From: Biscogniauxia marginata
Lineage: Eukaryota; Ascomycota; Sordariomycetes; Xylariales; Xylariaceae
Length of the DNA: 64,000 bases
Direction of reading: 5' to 3'
NCBI GenBank assembly: GCA_022695795.1
Contig: MU404097.1
Span: 186,001 to 250,000 of the forward strand
Under the pieces are notes generated by a model. That model did not search any database. It saw nothing but the letters and a program-made list of their open reading frames with translations, and had not been told where the DNA came from. The position numbers and the translations under genes are program-made. Within the stretch, counting starts at the first letter, position 1. Every line of letters begins with the position of its first letter. This document shows positions 24,501 to 36,367 of the stretch, in pieces.

Positions 24501-26679
24501 ACTCACTACAGCTTCCAACGACTCTACATTACCCCAGAATAGTATTAACGATGCTCGTGTCTACCTCATGACATTGAATATATGCCTGTGCCCGTTTAAC
24601 ATGTATACAACCTATTACGCGTGATAGGAATAAAAGATATCTTATTTGTCAGCTATTTATTTTATACGCGAGAGAGTGAAATAATATGACTAACTATCGG
24701 ATACATCCTCACGCAGCCCTATTTTAGAGAAGGCTTTAGTACTGGTGTTTTACGCGGGGAGTTGGACACAAAAGGTGCGATATATTAATCATACAATGAC
24801 CTATGATTTCTGGTAAGTATGATGGGATAGCTCTGTCTATCCGTGACAACTTAAGGCAAAAGTGTCTCCCCTTACTTCCTCACCTCCTCGCTAAGATTAG
24901 GAAAGAGAAAAGGAGAATAGGAACGCCCGTATAGACAGTCCAGTCCAGCATCGAGCTAAGTCTGCGTATTATTTGTAATTCTTTTCATCCTTAGGACAAG
25001 GAAGCAAGAACCTTGTGACATGCCGTGTCTTATAATGACTCTTTCTAACCTCTTTTTCTTCCTACCAACCTATTCCGTCCATTATTCCATAAATACATAA
25101 TCTTCGACCACTTGTATGCTCGTACACGTGTGTATTAGAAGAAAATAAAAGAATTTTTTATTCCCCCCCCTCCCTTCTTCAGATCTTTCAACAAGACCGA
25201 GATAACCGGAGACGCCGTCTGGCAACGGACTATGGTACTTCGTGATGGGTGGTGCTGGTGGCGATAGTTGCACGACAGCCAAAGCAGGCTGACCGGTATA
25301 TCCCTTACGTGTACAACCTATCTACACACCCACATCCACACCCACGCACCTAATCAATGTCCGTCCATACGAGATATGCAGTGCGTGTCGCGACGAGAAG
25401 TGTACATAGGATAAATCCCTCATCTACCTCCTATCCATCCATCCATCATTAGGTAAATCTACCTACATATACTTATATATCACGACTATCTCTCCCTCTT
25501 TCTCTCCACCGCGATATCATTTTCGTATGACGTAAGGGGGGGATTGATTATACCTGCAGAATCGACGAGGAAGAAATTGAATTGCATGATCTTGGGGGAA
25601 AAGTCGAGATGAAGAAGATATTTTCTGTGTGTTGAGACGAAAAGAAATAAGTACCTAGTGATACCTAACAGAATAGATACGCGGATAAGGGGGCCTTGAA
25701 TACCTGAATTGATAGAATACATGAGGTTCAGCCAATACATATAATGATTATGTTTCGTCTATCATTAATACGAGTTTGGTGTTACTCTAGAGAATATAAG
25801 AGTAGTAGCCTTAGATTAAGCGTTGTTCGGGATACAACAACCAAAATGGCAGGTCTACTACGCTGCTAAGCAGGTTGGAACGACAAAGTGCGTACATAGC
25901 CAGACAGTTTAGGCAAGGTAGGTAAGGAGTTTATGTACAATCATGGTCTGCTTCCTTCTTTTTCTTGATTTTTTTCTTTCTTCTCTCCTCGCCGGATAAC
26001 TAAGCGGCCTTTCTTCAAATGGGGACACCATCGCTAGATAGACACCTAGGTAGATATGACATCTCGCCAACCTTTCTTCCGCCTCTCGACAGTCCACCTT
26101 TCACACCCCTTTGCCTCTCCAAGCAAATCCCGCACCTTCTTTTCACTTCCGATCAACAAGCACATACATGTCGTCTCATTCAAGAGTAAACCCCCCCCCA
26201 CCCCCAAAGACGCCGTCCATTGAGAAGATGAAGACACCCGGTCCAGCGTCGCTCCTGTTGCGTATTGTGTCCTGTGGCTGAAGGAAAGAAGAGTATAAAC
26301 GACACGAAGGAGCATAATAACACAAAGCAAGACCAAGAGAGAAAAAAAAGAGAAATACGGAGATCGAAGTTGCTTGCGCAAGAAGGACCGAGGGGGAATA
26401 AATAGAAACAAGAAGGAGAGTTACCAAAACCCATATATTCTAGGTCGTCGTTCAGAAAGGTTTAAAAAAAAGAAAATAATTTCGGAAGGAAAGCCCAAAT
26501 CCGTGGCATCCAGAGCTATACGCAGATAAATAAGACAGACAGGCTAGATAGCCAGATAATAATAATAATAAGAACGTCCTGTAGTTTCCCGCATTTCTCG
26601 CATCTCGTCATGATTTGTACGAAATCATCATGTTAGATAGCAGCAGTCACTTTTTTTTGGTGTGAATCTGCTTGTCAAC
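18501..26679. other. Gene desert, right part
   Basis: No supportable gene. Open frames up to about 115 codons exist (for example 18526-18849 and 23068-23415), but they show low-complexity Ser/Thr/Pro or Ala composition and no domain. Small inverted repeats (an ATGTATCT/AGATACAT hairpin near 23044-23069) and a TAA microsatellite at 26556-26571 are present. The last few hundred bases probably include the 3' UTR of the Opy2-like gene on the minus strand. Confidence 0.5.
26556..26571. repeat. (TAA)n microsatellite
   Basis: Five TAA-type units just downstream of the Opy2-like gene (minus strand). Confidence 0.8.
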
Positions 26680-28029
26680 TTAATCTCGCAAGGCATTCTC
26701 ATCGCCGAACGGACTGGCTTCTCGTGACTGGTTTGAGCCCCCTTTCATCTTTCTCGTTGACTCCCTGATCAGTGAACTGATCGAGCTGTTCTTCTTGTGG
26801 TGACCCTTGGGTGGCGGGTCTGAAAAAGGGCCCTGATCAGTCTTCTGCGTGTCCTCGTTGCGCGGCCCCTCTTCCTTACGGGCCTCAGGCACCTGCTCTA
26901 GCGGCGTAGGGCTATCGGAATCCGAAACCACCACGGTTGGCGATGAGGCCTTGGATTTTAGACTGCCGACACGGACTATCTGGGGCCGCACAGCCGTTGC
27001 CGTCGCAGCATTGGCGTTCTTGAAGAAGGTGGCGCCAATACTAAAGGTCGGAGATGGAGGCGGCTTCTCATATTTATCGTAGTCGACGGCTGGTACGGGG
27101 GGTGTGGAATCGCCGCTGTTGCTGCTGGCAGCGCGTGACTTGACGCTGACAATGGACGGCTTGAGGAAGTTGCCTTTTTGGGCCGGTAGCGGAGATACGA
27201 CGACGTTTTTGCCATAGATGGTGGAAGCGACACTGGATCGTGGGGCGTAGGATGTTCGGGCGTACGAGGTGCGGTCAGTGTAGTTTGAGATACCGGAATA
27301 TGTGGAATCACGAAGGTCACCCGGGACGAAGAAGTGCTGCTCCTCGTACGGCGATGATTTGCCACTTTCGGAATGTGCCAGAGGAATTGGCGGCACAGGA
27401 GGGACCAGCAGAGTCGGAGAAGTTGGCGTAGCTCGGTTGGTGACGCCGGGGATGTAGGCGATCTGGATGATGTTGGAGGCGCGCGTGAGGACGGTAGAGG
27501 CAATCGAGTGTACGGTGTGTGTCGACTCCCGTTGTGATCGCCTCGAAGCAAAATCGGCCGTCATGCCCTCCTTGGTATGATGTATCGACTCCTCTTGCCA
27601 ACGCTCCTGCTCGAGCTGCTGTCTTTTATTCTTGATGCAGAACCTCCAAACCAGGTAAGTGATGATTGCGATCGCAGCCAGACCTCCTATCACACCACCC
27701 ACAATAGCCCCAACATTCGGACGGTCGTTGCTAGTCGCAGGCGACTCGTCTGCCGACTCGTCCTTCACGCAGATCGCCTGAGGGCATTCTTGACAGTTCA
27801 TCGGAATCGTTACTTGGCACCTCTCGTTATCGGCACATGCGGGACATTCCGGCGAGGCATCTAAACACTTGACACATCCATTCTGCCTCCTCTTCAACGG
27901 CGATGAGGTGTCTTCGTCTAGCGACCAGAGGGTTAGTTCCCTTATCTATAGACGACCGGGAGAAGGCCGAGCAGTCGGGATGCGAGACTTACCAAGGGCG
28001 AACCCGACGAAGCCCGGGAGAGATGCCAT
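26680..28029 (-). CDS. OPY2: Opy2-like membrane anchor protein
   Basis: A single-pass plasma-membrane protein that in yeast anchors Ste50 for HOG and related MAP-kinase signalling. Exons on the minus strand are 28029-27993 and 27917-26680, with intron 27918-27992 (GTAAGT donor, CTAG acceptor). The product is 424 residues. Eight cysteines at about residues 27, 30, 37, 40, 46, 54, 57 and 62 form the Opy2 extracellular cysteine module, which begins NGCVKC. A Gly/Ile-rich transmembrane segment follows at about 81-107, then a basic stop-transfer (KNKRQQ). The long cytoplasmic tail is rich in Ser, Pro and Tyr, as expected for phosphorylation and adaptor docking. The first exon is short but supplies the only good ATG. 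Module and membrane topology identify the family well; partner binding is inferred from yeast. Confidence 0.9.
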
Positions 28030-28800
28030 GGTGATCTCGCGATGAGGAGGGTAATGTTCTAGGCAGATGTCACAGTATGGATATGCTTCTTTGAGGCTTG
28101 TCTGAATCCCGCCTTATGCGTGGAGATCGACAAATGTGGTGAAGAAATGGGCTTGGGGCTAGATCGACCAGTGCTCTGCAGATCTTTCCGATTGGTGATG
28201 CAGCTAATGTCTATATTGGCAATTGACAGACGGAACGACAAGAACTTGGGGCGGAATCGACCTGGGCGATGATAGAATTCGTCTTCCGGTTATACGAGGG
28301 CGTGCTACGGCGAGAGGGAAAAGAAAAAATAGTCGTGAGGAGGGCTGTCGGGCGCGGGCGGGAGTGGGTGTGAGTGTGTGCTGGCGATTGATGGTTTGAA
28401 CAAACGAGTGACTGAGAGACTAGCTCAAAGAAAAGAAAAGGAATACTAATCGCGACCTATGCGGCGACTAGAAAAGACATGGGAAACATCGAGTATCCAG
28501 TGCGACGAGAACAGAAGTGCCAAGTGGTCGTCGAGTCGATGCGTGGCAGTGGGAGAATTGTGCGATACGTCGACGTGTTGTAGCTGAATAGAGAGAGAAT
28601 GGAAACGGGAACGGGGCCAGAGTTCCAGCAGAACGAGAGAGAGAGAGAGGGAAAGCAAGGCACCGGCAAGGCACAGGCCCAGGCACCGTCTTACCGTAGG
28701 CGGTTGATTTAATGAGGGATAATAGGCTGGGATAACCCCAGCACGGCACATCAGGAACAAGAGGGAAATCCACGCAGGAAACACAAATCGGGGGGTAGAA
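28030..28800 (-). promoter_or_regulatory. Promoter/5' leader of the Opy2-like gene
   Basis: The minus strand upstream of the Opy2 start is pyrimidine-rich, with a (TC)n tract opposite the GA run at 28633-28650. Overlapping open frames at 28446-28784 in all three minus frames reflect this biased composition and are not credible genes. Confidence 0.4.
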
Positions 28801-31800
28801 AGACTGGCACGTAAGGGCCTAGCGAAATGCCCAGGGGAAGTGCAGGAGGGGCGGAGGGTACGCTCTGCCCTCTCATTGGCCCGCCGAGGGGCTGATGGTT
28901 GCGTTGGGGAGGGGGGTGTCGGCGAGGGCGGGGGTGTGTCTAGACGCCTCGCAAAGGGACTTGCATGTATTACTGTAAGTCGTTCAGGATCTCAGGCGGA
29001 CTTAAACCTGAATCACTACCACAAAGTTGGCACTTGTTAAGCAACCCGGGTAATCTGATCTGATCTGATCTCTACTACAGGCAGCATCACAAAACCAACG
29101 GGCAAATAATTTTAAAAGCATTATCATCATTTGCTACTAATAAAAGCATTGTCGAGAAACAGACCTGCCGAGTTTGGATCTGCTCCTCCAAGCATCGAAG
29201 ACGACTGGCTGGGCGAGACCGTTTAGATCGGCAGAATGGCCCACAATCGGGACCACGCAGCCACGGTCAGGGCCACACTGGTTAATCCCTACATAGGGAC
29301 TTCCATGCCATATATAATCCCTCTGTTCGCCCTGTGCCCTCTCCTTATGTGAATCATTGCGATCCCGCTCTCGTGACAGTTCGCCATCGGTTTTGGTGGT
29401 GTCGGAAGCAATTTGAACGGGTAGCTTCATCTCCACCTCCACCTTGGAGTCTTGCGGGGTCCTTGGAGGCAAGCAAGGGGAGGGAGAAACCACCGCAGTT
29501 TGCGTCTTAGGGAGCGGCGATAACATAGCAGGTCAAATAGGCTGATGACGAATCACGTCGCGTCGTCCCCGCGTGTGGCTGCCCGTCGATATTGTTGTCT
29601 GCTACTGGTTGTCGTACCTGAAAAGTAAGAATGAAGAACACAATGAAATTCTTTTGCTGTTGGCTTGTTTCAAGCACCATATTACATCTTGTCCAGAAGG
29701 CCGGTTTGGCGCCATTGTTTCTCATCATATAGCAATTGGTTATTAGCACCAAAGAGTAGATTAGACGTTCGGGAGTCGTTGTCTTCCCGCTTCTCTCATC
29801 GGCTCGGTAGGTAGTTAATATGAGAGTATCCACCTAACCGGTTAGAATACTTGGTCCGATTTGAGGGGATATAATGCCATTCCCTATGGGTACCATACCA
29901 TGGATAAGCTTAATGAGAAATCGAAGTTATATACACGCACTCACCGAGCCAAAGAGGAGGAAGCCGTTCGGTTGTATATCAATGCTCAATGCTTCTTCTG
30001 CATATGCTTAACTGGAACCGAAACATATAACTAAGTGGCTAGTCTCTAAAGCACATAATGCTTGGGATGACAGACTGCGAGCTTTGTGTCATATCGCATA
30101 TGTCTACATCATGATAGTTCCTCAGCCATACTCTCTATATCTGCAGTTCACCTGAACTGATAGTGCTTCAGCCCCTCGGAATGGTGGGGTTGTGTGATTG
30201 ACTACCTACACAATAACATTGCTTAACCTCTTTCATAGCCAGCCAGCACGAGCTGTCATTCGTGGATTCGATACCTCCTGTATTCCAAGACAAGGGAATT
30301 GAGTTTTGTTATGTGAAGTTGGCAGTTTGTTCCGGGGGTTGACAGTTTTGAGCCCTACATGTATCGTTGAGAGAGAAAACTATATACCAAACCTGATTTT
30401 AATCTATTTGCAGCGTACATGATATACCTAGTACTCCGTCCTAAACTAGGTACATAAATGCCATCCTGCATCGTCCGAATCGTATAACCTACTACGCAGG
30501 TATCTAAGTTTGTTAGCTTTGTTGGAGTTAGTTCCTCTGATACCTATTAAAAGCGGTTTCTTGGCAATTTTCTCTTTTTGGTTGTCACGTTTTGTCTACA
30601 TAAATCTCGAGCTGGCCGGTTTCTGAGCTGCGCCGCGTTGATGTGTGATCGTAGGTATGCCTATACGGACGTATCTTTAGGTGAGGCTGATGCAAGGCTT
30701 GGGAAAGGTAGCGTGGGGAAAAGACGAAGACTCGCTAGTCCTCTCGCTTTTGGGAAGGTTTCCCGTATGATATTAGCAAGGAATTGAAATGGCGATGATG
30801 TGAGACACCAAGGCTCTTGGTGAGAGAAGGCTAGTATGCAGATGTTGTACCTCTTTAGTTGTTATTAGGTATGTAGGTAGGTAGTACATAGTAGGCTACT
30901 TCTGCGCAGGTGAAGAGAAACTTGTTCGATTGCACAGCCTCACTGCGTCCCCACTTATGTAGATGTGAAACCCCACAAAGGCTGAAGAGCCGGCGCACCT
31001 CCTTTTCTAGATATGGCATAGTGTGCTGATGATGCTTATGGGGATGCTATTTTTGTTTCTGGGCAAGTCCCTGATGTTCATTCTCTTCCCTGTTTGACGT
31101 TTGGAGGGCTGCATGACCTGCATATTTCCGGCATAGACAAATATCCTATACGAAGACAAGTCATCAGTTTGTATTTGTGCAGTTCCCCATCTTACCTCAT
31201 ATAGTTTCCCTTCAGCTATTTACTGGAACGCACTCTGTAATACATGGTTTGCAAGAGCTTTTGCTATTGCGACTTTAGTGGGATGGACAAGTAGCGAAAG
31301 ATATATCAATAGCCCCTTTATCCTCAATTCCAGTTTTGCTGTTTAAGGGACCAACCTTCAGGGATAGGGGCCGAGAAGTTTCAGGCTAAGGCACAGACGA
31401 ATACTTTTTGAGGTACAGAAATGTAGGTCACTTGAAAAAAAGGGAGAGGCTAGGTCTGGAGACATCTCAACGATGACAATGAATGAGGAATTTCTATTAT
31501 CACTTAGGAGATACAAGATATTTAATAAAGGGGTTATTTTATTTTTTACTTTTACACAGAGTAATATACATACATACATAGGTGTCTTCACCGATGCTTT
31601 CTTCGCATGTTGATGTATATCGCCCTCTCACCCACCGCCCCTTACCGCTGACATTAGTGTAGGTTATAGCTCTGCTAATTGCTGGAGAACATGCACATCC
31701 ATTTAATTGGTTTGGGTACCTCGGTACTTACTTAGTACGTAACTTGCTAAATTTCCAGGTTCCGGGGATTCATGCGATTCATGTGTGGCTGTGGCTGATG

Positions 31801-32759
31801 AAGAGGCTGGGCCAGTAGGATTGAATTTCATATTGTTCAGCGCCTCCTTCTTCCCGTCAGGTTCCCCTGCCTCCGCAACATGTCCCTTTCTGCTTTCCTT
31901 TGATAGAACTGACTAGGAGGTAGTGTAGGTTGGTATAGTTACATAGCTACTTAGCAGTTAAGCAACTTTGCAGCCAAAAATTCACATGACGTAGCACTAG
32001 GTAGGTATTGCTTGATATTATAGGTGAGAGAGTGTGAAAAAGGGTGAGGTAGGTAGCATTTCGTGGGTTACGCAGTGCCCAGGCGCATGGGTGATGGAAC
32101 CTAGCGAATGGCACCATCGGAGTCGGGAGATTGTTTACCTAGTGCACGCGACTCAAACTTTAGTGTTAGGTATGTAGGTAGGTAGTGTAGAACTCCCTAG
32201 CACCTGCAGCGCGTATCCCGTGGTGCTGCAGTGCGCTAGAAACAGAGCAGTAACGTATCTCTTAGGCGGCGTTGCTAAGCCACACATGGACCCGGCCCCA
32301 TCATCCTCAGCTCTGATTCGTCATTGCGAGGCCTCTCCTTTTTGCTCTTATTCCGACGCCGATCCATGCTACTAATCAGGAAGAAAAAAATACGAACCGC
32401 CATTTCTCTCGTCCTCCCCCCCTTCTCTGCCCTCAACTTCTGAAACCAACTAATTCACCACCGCTGATGCTTCTGACCAGCGGGTGATTCATCACATCGT
32501 AGTCTTCCCTTTCCCTTTCTTTCATCAATACTGATTTGCAGGCTAGCATTTCTCCTGCAAACAGTCCCTCTCGCTTGTTTTTAAACCGTCAAAGTTCTTT
32601 GTTCTTTCGTGGGGGACCCCTGATCCAAGGAAACTTGCCCTAGTTCTTCTGCCCAACCTTCCGCAACCAACGCTTGAAGAGCTCCCGTCTCTCCAGAATC
32701 GTCGCAAAGCACATTGTTCAACTCGATTTTGACGACGGCGCGTTCAGCCGACCGCAACC
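28801..32759. other. Spacer between the Opy2-like and chitin synthase genes
   Basis: About 4 kb with one weak gene candidate (29137-29526, minus, listed separately). Also seen are TGATC pentamer repeats (29054-29071), TAGGTA words near 30870 and 32170, and a CT-rich stretch at about 32330-32520 that probably belongs to the chitin synthase promoter and leader. Confidence 0.45.
29137..29526 (-). CDS. Hypothetical small ORF (doubtful)
   Basis: A 129-codon ATG-initiated frame on the minus strand, with balanced composition and no low-complexity bias. A possible upstream exon lies at about 29833-29636, and a splice-acceptor-like pyrimidine tract ending TTTTCAG sits near 29620-29640. I recognise no domain. 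It may be a real lineage-specific gene, a remnant or chance. Confidence 0.18.
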   Translation of the reverse strand: MLSPLPKTQTAVVSPSPCLPPRTPQDSKVEVEMKLPVQIASDTTKTDGELSRERDRNDSHKERAQGEQRDYIWHGSPYVGINQCGPDRGCVVPIVGHSADLNGLAQPVVFDAWRSRSKLGRSVSRQCFY

Positions 32760-35601
32760 ATGTCGCACAGTCCCTATGGGAATGAGTACGACGGCCATAG
32801 GCTCCAAGACATGCCTGCGGGCAGTACTGTAAGCTTGACCTACCTCATTTCCGATCCCTTTCACCCGCCGGGTTGCACGGCTGACCTGTTACTACCGTAC
32901 AGTACCATATTCCGCCCGGCGAGCAGGACGAAGATGAATCTCAGCGTCACCTTCTAGGCCAGACTCCTGGCAACCAGTACGAGCAGGATCGCTTGGGCAC
33001 CGGCACGCCTCCCGTTCGCCCAGTCTCCGCCTACAGTCTTACCGAATCATATGCATCCACTGCTCCTCCAACCACTGCCGCTCCGCAGTACAACCCCGAA
33101 TTTGGTGGAAGCTATGGAGGTGTCCAACTCGAGGATACCGGCTTCGGGTATGGCAGGCCAGCATCCACCGTCGACTCTGACGAGAGCTGGCTTCGTCGCC
33201 AGCAGCCAGGTGGCGCACCCGGTGGCTTGAAGCGTTATGCTACTCGAAAGGTCAAGCTCGTCCAGGGTTCCGTCCTCAGTGTCGATTACCCCGTGCCCAG
33301 CGCTATCAAGAACGCTGTCCAGGCCAAGTACCGCGATGCCGAGAGTGGCACCGGTGAATTCGTCAACATGCGCTACACGGCTGCCACGTGTGATCCCAAC
33401 GATTTCACCCTCAAGAACGGCTACGATCTGCGCCCAAGGATGTACAACAGACACACGGAGTTGCTGATCGCCATTACCTACTACAATGAAGACAAGCAGC
33501 TCTTTTCCCGTACCTGCCACGGTGTTATGCAGAACATCCGTGACATTGTCAACTTGAAGAAGTCCACCTTCTGGAACAAGGGCGGCCCCGCCTGGCAGAA
33601 GATTGTTGTCTGCTTTGTCTTTGATGGTATCGGCAACACAGATAAGGAGACCCTAGATGTGTTGGCTACAATTGGTGTCTTCCAGGATGGTGTTATCAAG
33701 AAGGATGTCAATGGCAAGGAGACAGTTGCGCACATCTTTGAGTACACCACTCAGCTGTCCGTGACGCCGAACCAGCAGCTCATTCGGCCGATGGATGATA
33801 GCCCCCAGACTTTGCCACCGGTTCAGATGATCTTTTGTTTGAAGCAGAAGAACACCAAGAAGATCAATTCCCATCGTTGGCTCTTCAATGCCTTCGGCCG
33901 CATTCTGAACCCTGAGGTCTGCATCTTGCTTGATGCCGGTACCAAGCCAGGCACCAAGTCGCTCCTAGCGCTCTGGGAAGGGTTCTACAATGACAAGGAT
34001 CTAGGCGGAGCTTGTGGTGAAATTCACGCCATGTTGGGCAAGGGCGGCAAGAAGCTGATCAACCCTCTTGTCGCCGTCCAGAACTTCGAGTATAAGATCT
34101 CTAATATTCTCGATAAGCCTCTGGAAAGTTCGTTCGGATATGTCTCTGTGTTGCCCGGTGCCTTCTCGGCCTACCGATTCCGTGCGATCATGGGCCGGCC
34201 CCTCGAGCAGTATTTCCACGGTGACCACACACTCTCTAAGATTCTCGGAAAGAAGGGTATCGAAGGCATGAACATTTTCAAGAAGAACATGTTCTTGGCC
34301 GAAGATCGTATTCTGTGTTTCGAGCTGGTCGCCAAGGCTGGTTCCAAGTGGCATCTGACTTACATCAAGGCCGCCAAGGGTGAAACCGATGTGCCGGAAG
34401 GAGCACCCGAATTCATCAGTCAACGTCGAAGATGGTTGAACGGTTCGTTCGCGGCCTCGCTGTATTCGCTTATGCACTTCGGTCGAATGTACAAGAGTGG
34501 CCACAACATCGTCCGCATGTTCTTCTTCCATGTCCAGCTCATCTATAATGTTGTCAACGTCTTGTTCACCTGGTTCAGTTTAGCCTCCTACTACTTGACT
34601 ACTACGGTTATCATGGATTTGGTCGGAAATCCTGATGACAATACGGGTAGACATGGATGGCCTTTCGGAGACACGGCTACGCCGATTGTCAATGTCATTC
34701 TGCAGTATCTCTACATTGCCTTCATCATCCTCCAGTTTGTTCTTGCGCTCGGTAACCGTCCGAAAGGTTCCAAGTGGCAGTACATTGCTTCGTTCGGTCT
34801 CTTTGGTCTTATACAGTTCTACATCCTCATCATGTCCGGTTACCTTGTCGTCTCCGCTTTCACCAACCCGGTGAACAAGGTAAATGGGGATGTTGGCGAC
34901 GCGCTTAAGCAAATGTTTACTGGAGAGTCCGAGGTTGCCATCATCATATTGGCTCTCTTGGCTACGTTTGGTCTGTACTATATTGCCTCGTTCATGTACC
35001 TGGACCCATGGCACATGTTCCATTCATACCCGGCCTACCTGATCCTGATGTCTACATATATCAACATCTTGATGGTCTACGCTTTCAACAACTGGCACGA
35101 TGTTTCCTGGGGTACCAAGGGTTCTGACAAGGCCGAGGCTCTGCCAACTGCTCAAGTTATAAAGGACGAGAAGGGTGAAGCGGCAATTGAAGAAATCGAC
35201 AAGCCTCAGGAGGATATCGACAGTCAGTTTGAACAGACGGTGAAGCGTGCTCTGACTCCCTTCAAGGCCGAGCCCGAGGATTCGAAACCGGATCTTGAGG
35301 ATTCCTACAAGTCCTTCAGAACTTCCTTGGTCATCTCATGGTTGTTCTCGAACATGGCTCTTATTGTTGGTGTGACTAGCGATAGTCTTGCGTTGTTCGG
35401 TATTGGTGTAAGTTCAGACTGTCGCGGGCGGGAAGCTGGTGCATATAAACTAACTCTTAATAGGGCAAAACCTCGGACAGAACTGCGCAGTACTTCAAGT
35501 TCCTCCTCATTGCCACAGCGCTGCTTGCGTTGGTTCGTTTCATTGGATGCTGCTGGTTCTTGGGCAAGACCGGAATCATGTGCTGCTTTGCGAGACGGTA
35601 G
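32760..35601 (+). CDS. chs: Chitin synthase, class III
   Basis: A plasma-membrane processive glycosyltransferase (GT2) that polymerises UDP-GlcNAc into chitin at hyphal tips and septa. Exons are 32760-32828, 32903-35407 and 35464-35601, with introns 32829-32902 and 35408-35463, both phase 0. The product is 903 residues, the usual length. The N-terminus is disordered ([16 protein letters not shown], about 57-72). The catalytic core carries LLDAGTKP (Asp367), AEDR (490-492) and the product-binding QRRRW (530-534). About seven hydrophobic segments follow, and the tail ends in CCFARR. The N-terminal pattern, [20 protein letters not shown] and the 903-residue size match class III (CHSB / N. crassa CHS-1 type) rather than class I or II. 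Without the last splice, the frame would run on into noncoding DNA to 35845. Class III enzymes matter most for polarised hyphal growth. Confidence 0.96.
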
Positions 35602-36367
35602 AGAACAGGGTTTATGTCCAGCGGCGCACATGTATGCACATGTATACACATCTCACTCATCTCCAGGACCTGGCGTCACCAACTCTATATTTGCACTGGA
35701 TAGATGGAAGGAGGGGTTGGTTCGGAAGATGGGAAGAAAACTACAGAAAAGTTGTATTGCAGCATTATGGCGATGGCGGGTTAGCTCGTCAAATGGAGTG
35801 GCATTGCTTCGGGCGTTCTCGAGACTTCTCCTTATATACTCTTAATGTCCTTAAACTGATTATTCAGCTCATCTTCAGATGTGTCTTTGTGGGTTTCTGT
35901 TCAATGCGAGAGCGTTGTTTGATTGCGTGCAGCTGAAACTATGCCAGCGATGTTTAAATACCATTACGTGTGAGGTTCGAATCGGACCGTGTAAGTGCGG
36001 TGGGAAGTACCTACATATATGGTGTTATCACGAGCCCCTTGGGATTGACCTACCCCTATTTCTAAGTGTTTTGTCCCGCCATGTTTGTACTTACGTAGCT
36101 ACGGCAGGTACCTAAGGTAGGTAGCTAAAGTAAGGCTAAATAAACTTACGTCACAGGACAGCACCACACCCACCGATTCACCCCACCAGGAAATAAACTG
36201 CAGCTTCTTTCCCCCACGTCCGTACCTTAAAAAGGATTGCTATTTTTCTTAACCCCTAGCATTACAGAAACGTTGGCACACTCGGTAGCAGAGCGCGAGA
36301 AGAACCTATCCGAGAAGACGATTTGTTTTACCACTTGTCCCTCTACCCATATATAACATCGACGGCC
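35602..36367. other. Spacer between the chitin synthase and OTU genes
   Basis: Probably the chitin synthase 3' UTR followed by the OTU-gene promoter. It contains a palindromic GGTACCTAAGGTAGG-type patch near 36108-36122, part of the dispersed TAGGTA word family. No gene is seen. Confidence 0.5.

Noticed and set aside
28446..28784. Three overlapping minus-strand frames
   Set aside because: They arise from pyrimidine bias in the Opy2 promoter and leader.
33047..35023. Several minus-strand frames under the chitin synthase gene
   Set aside because: Antisense shadows of a strongly conserved gene, with no domain of their own.
35408..35845. Extension of the chitin synthase frame beyond 35407
   Set aside because: It reads through a clear 56-nt intron. 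Splicing to 35464 restores the conserved tail ending CCFARR.
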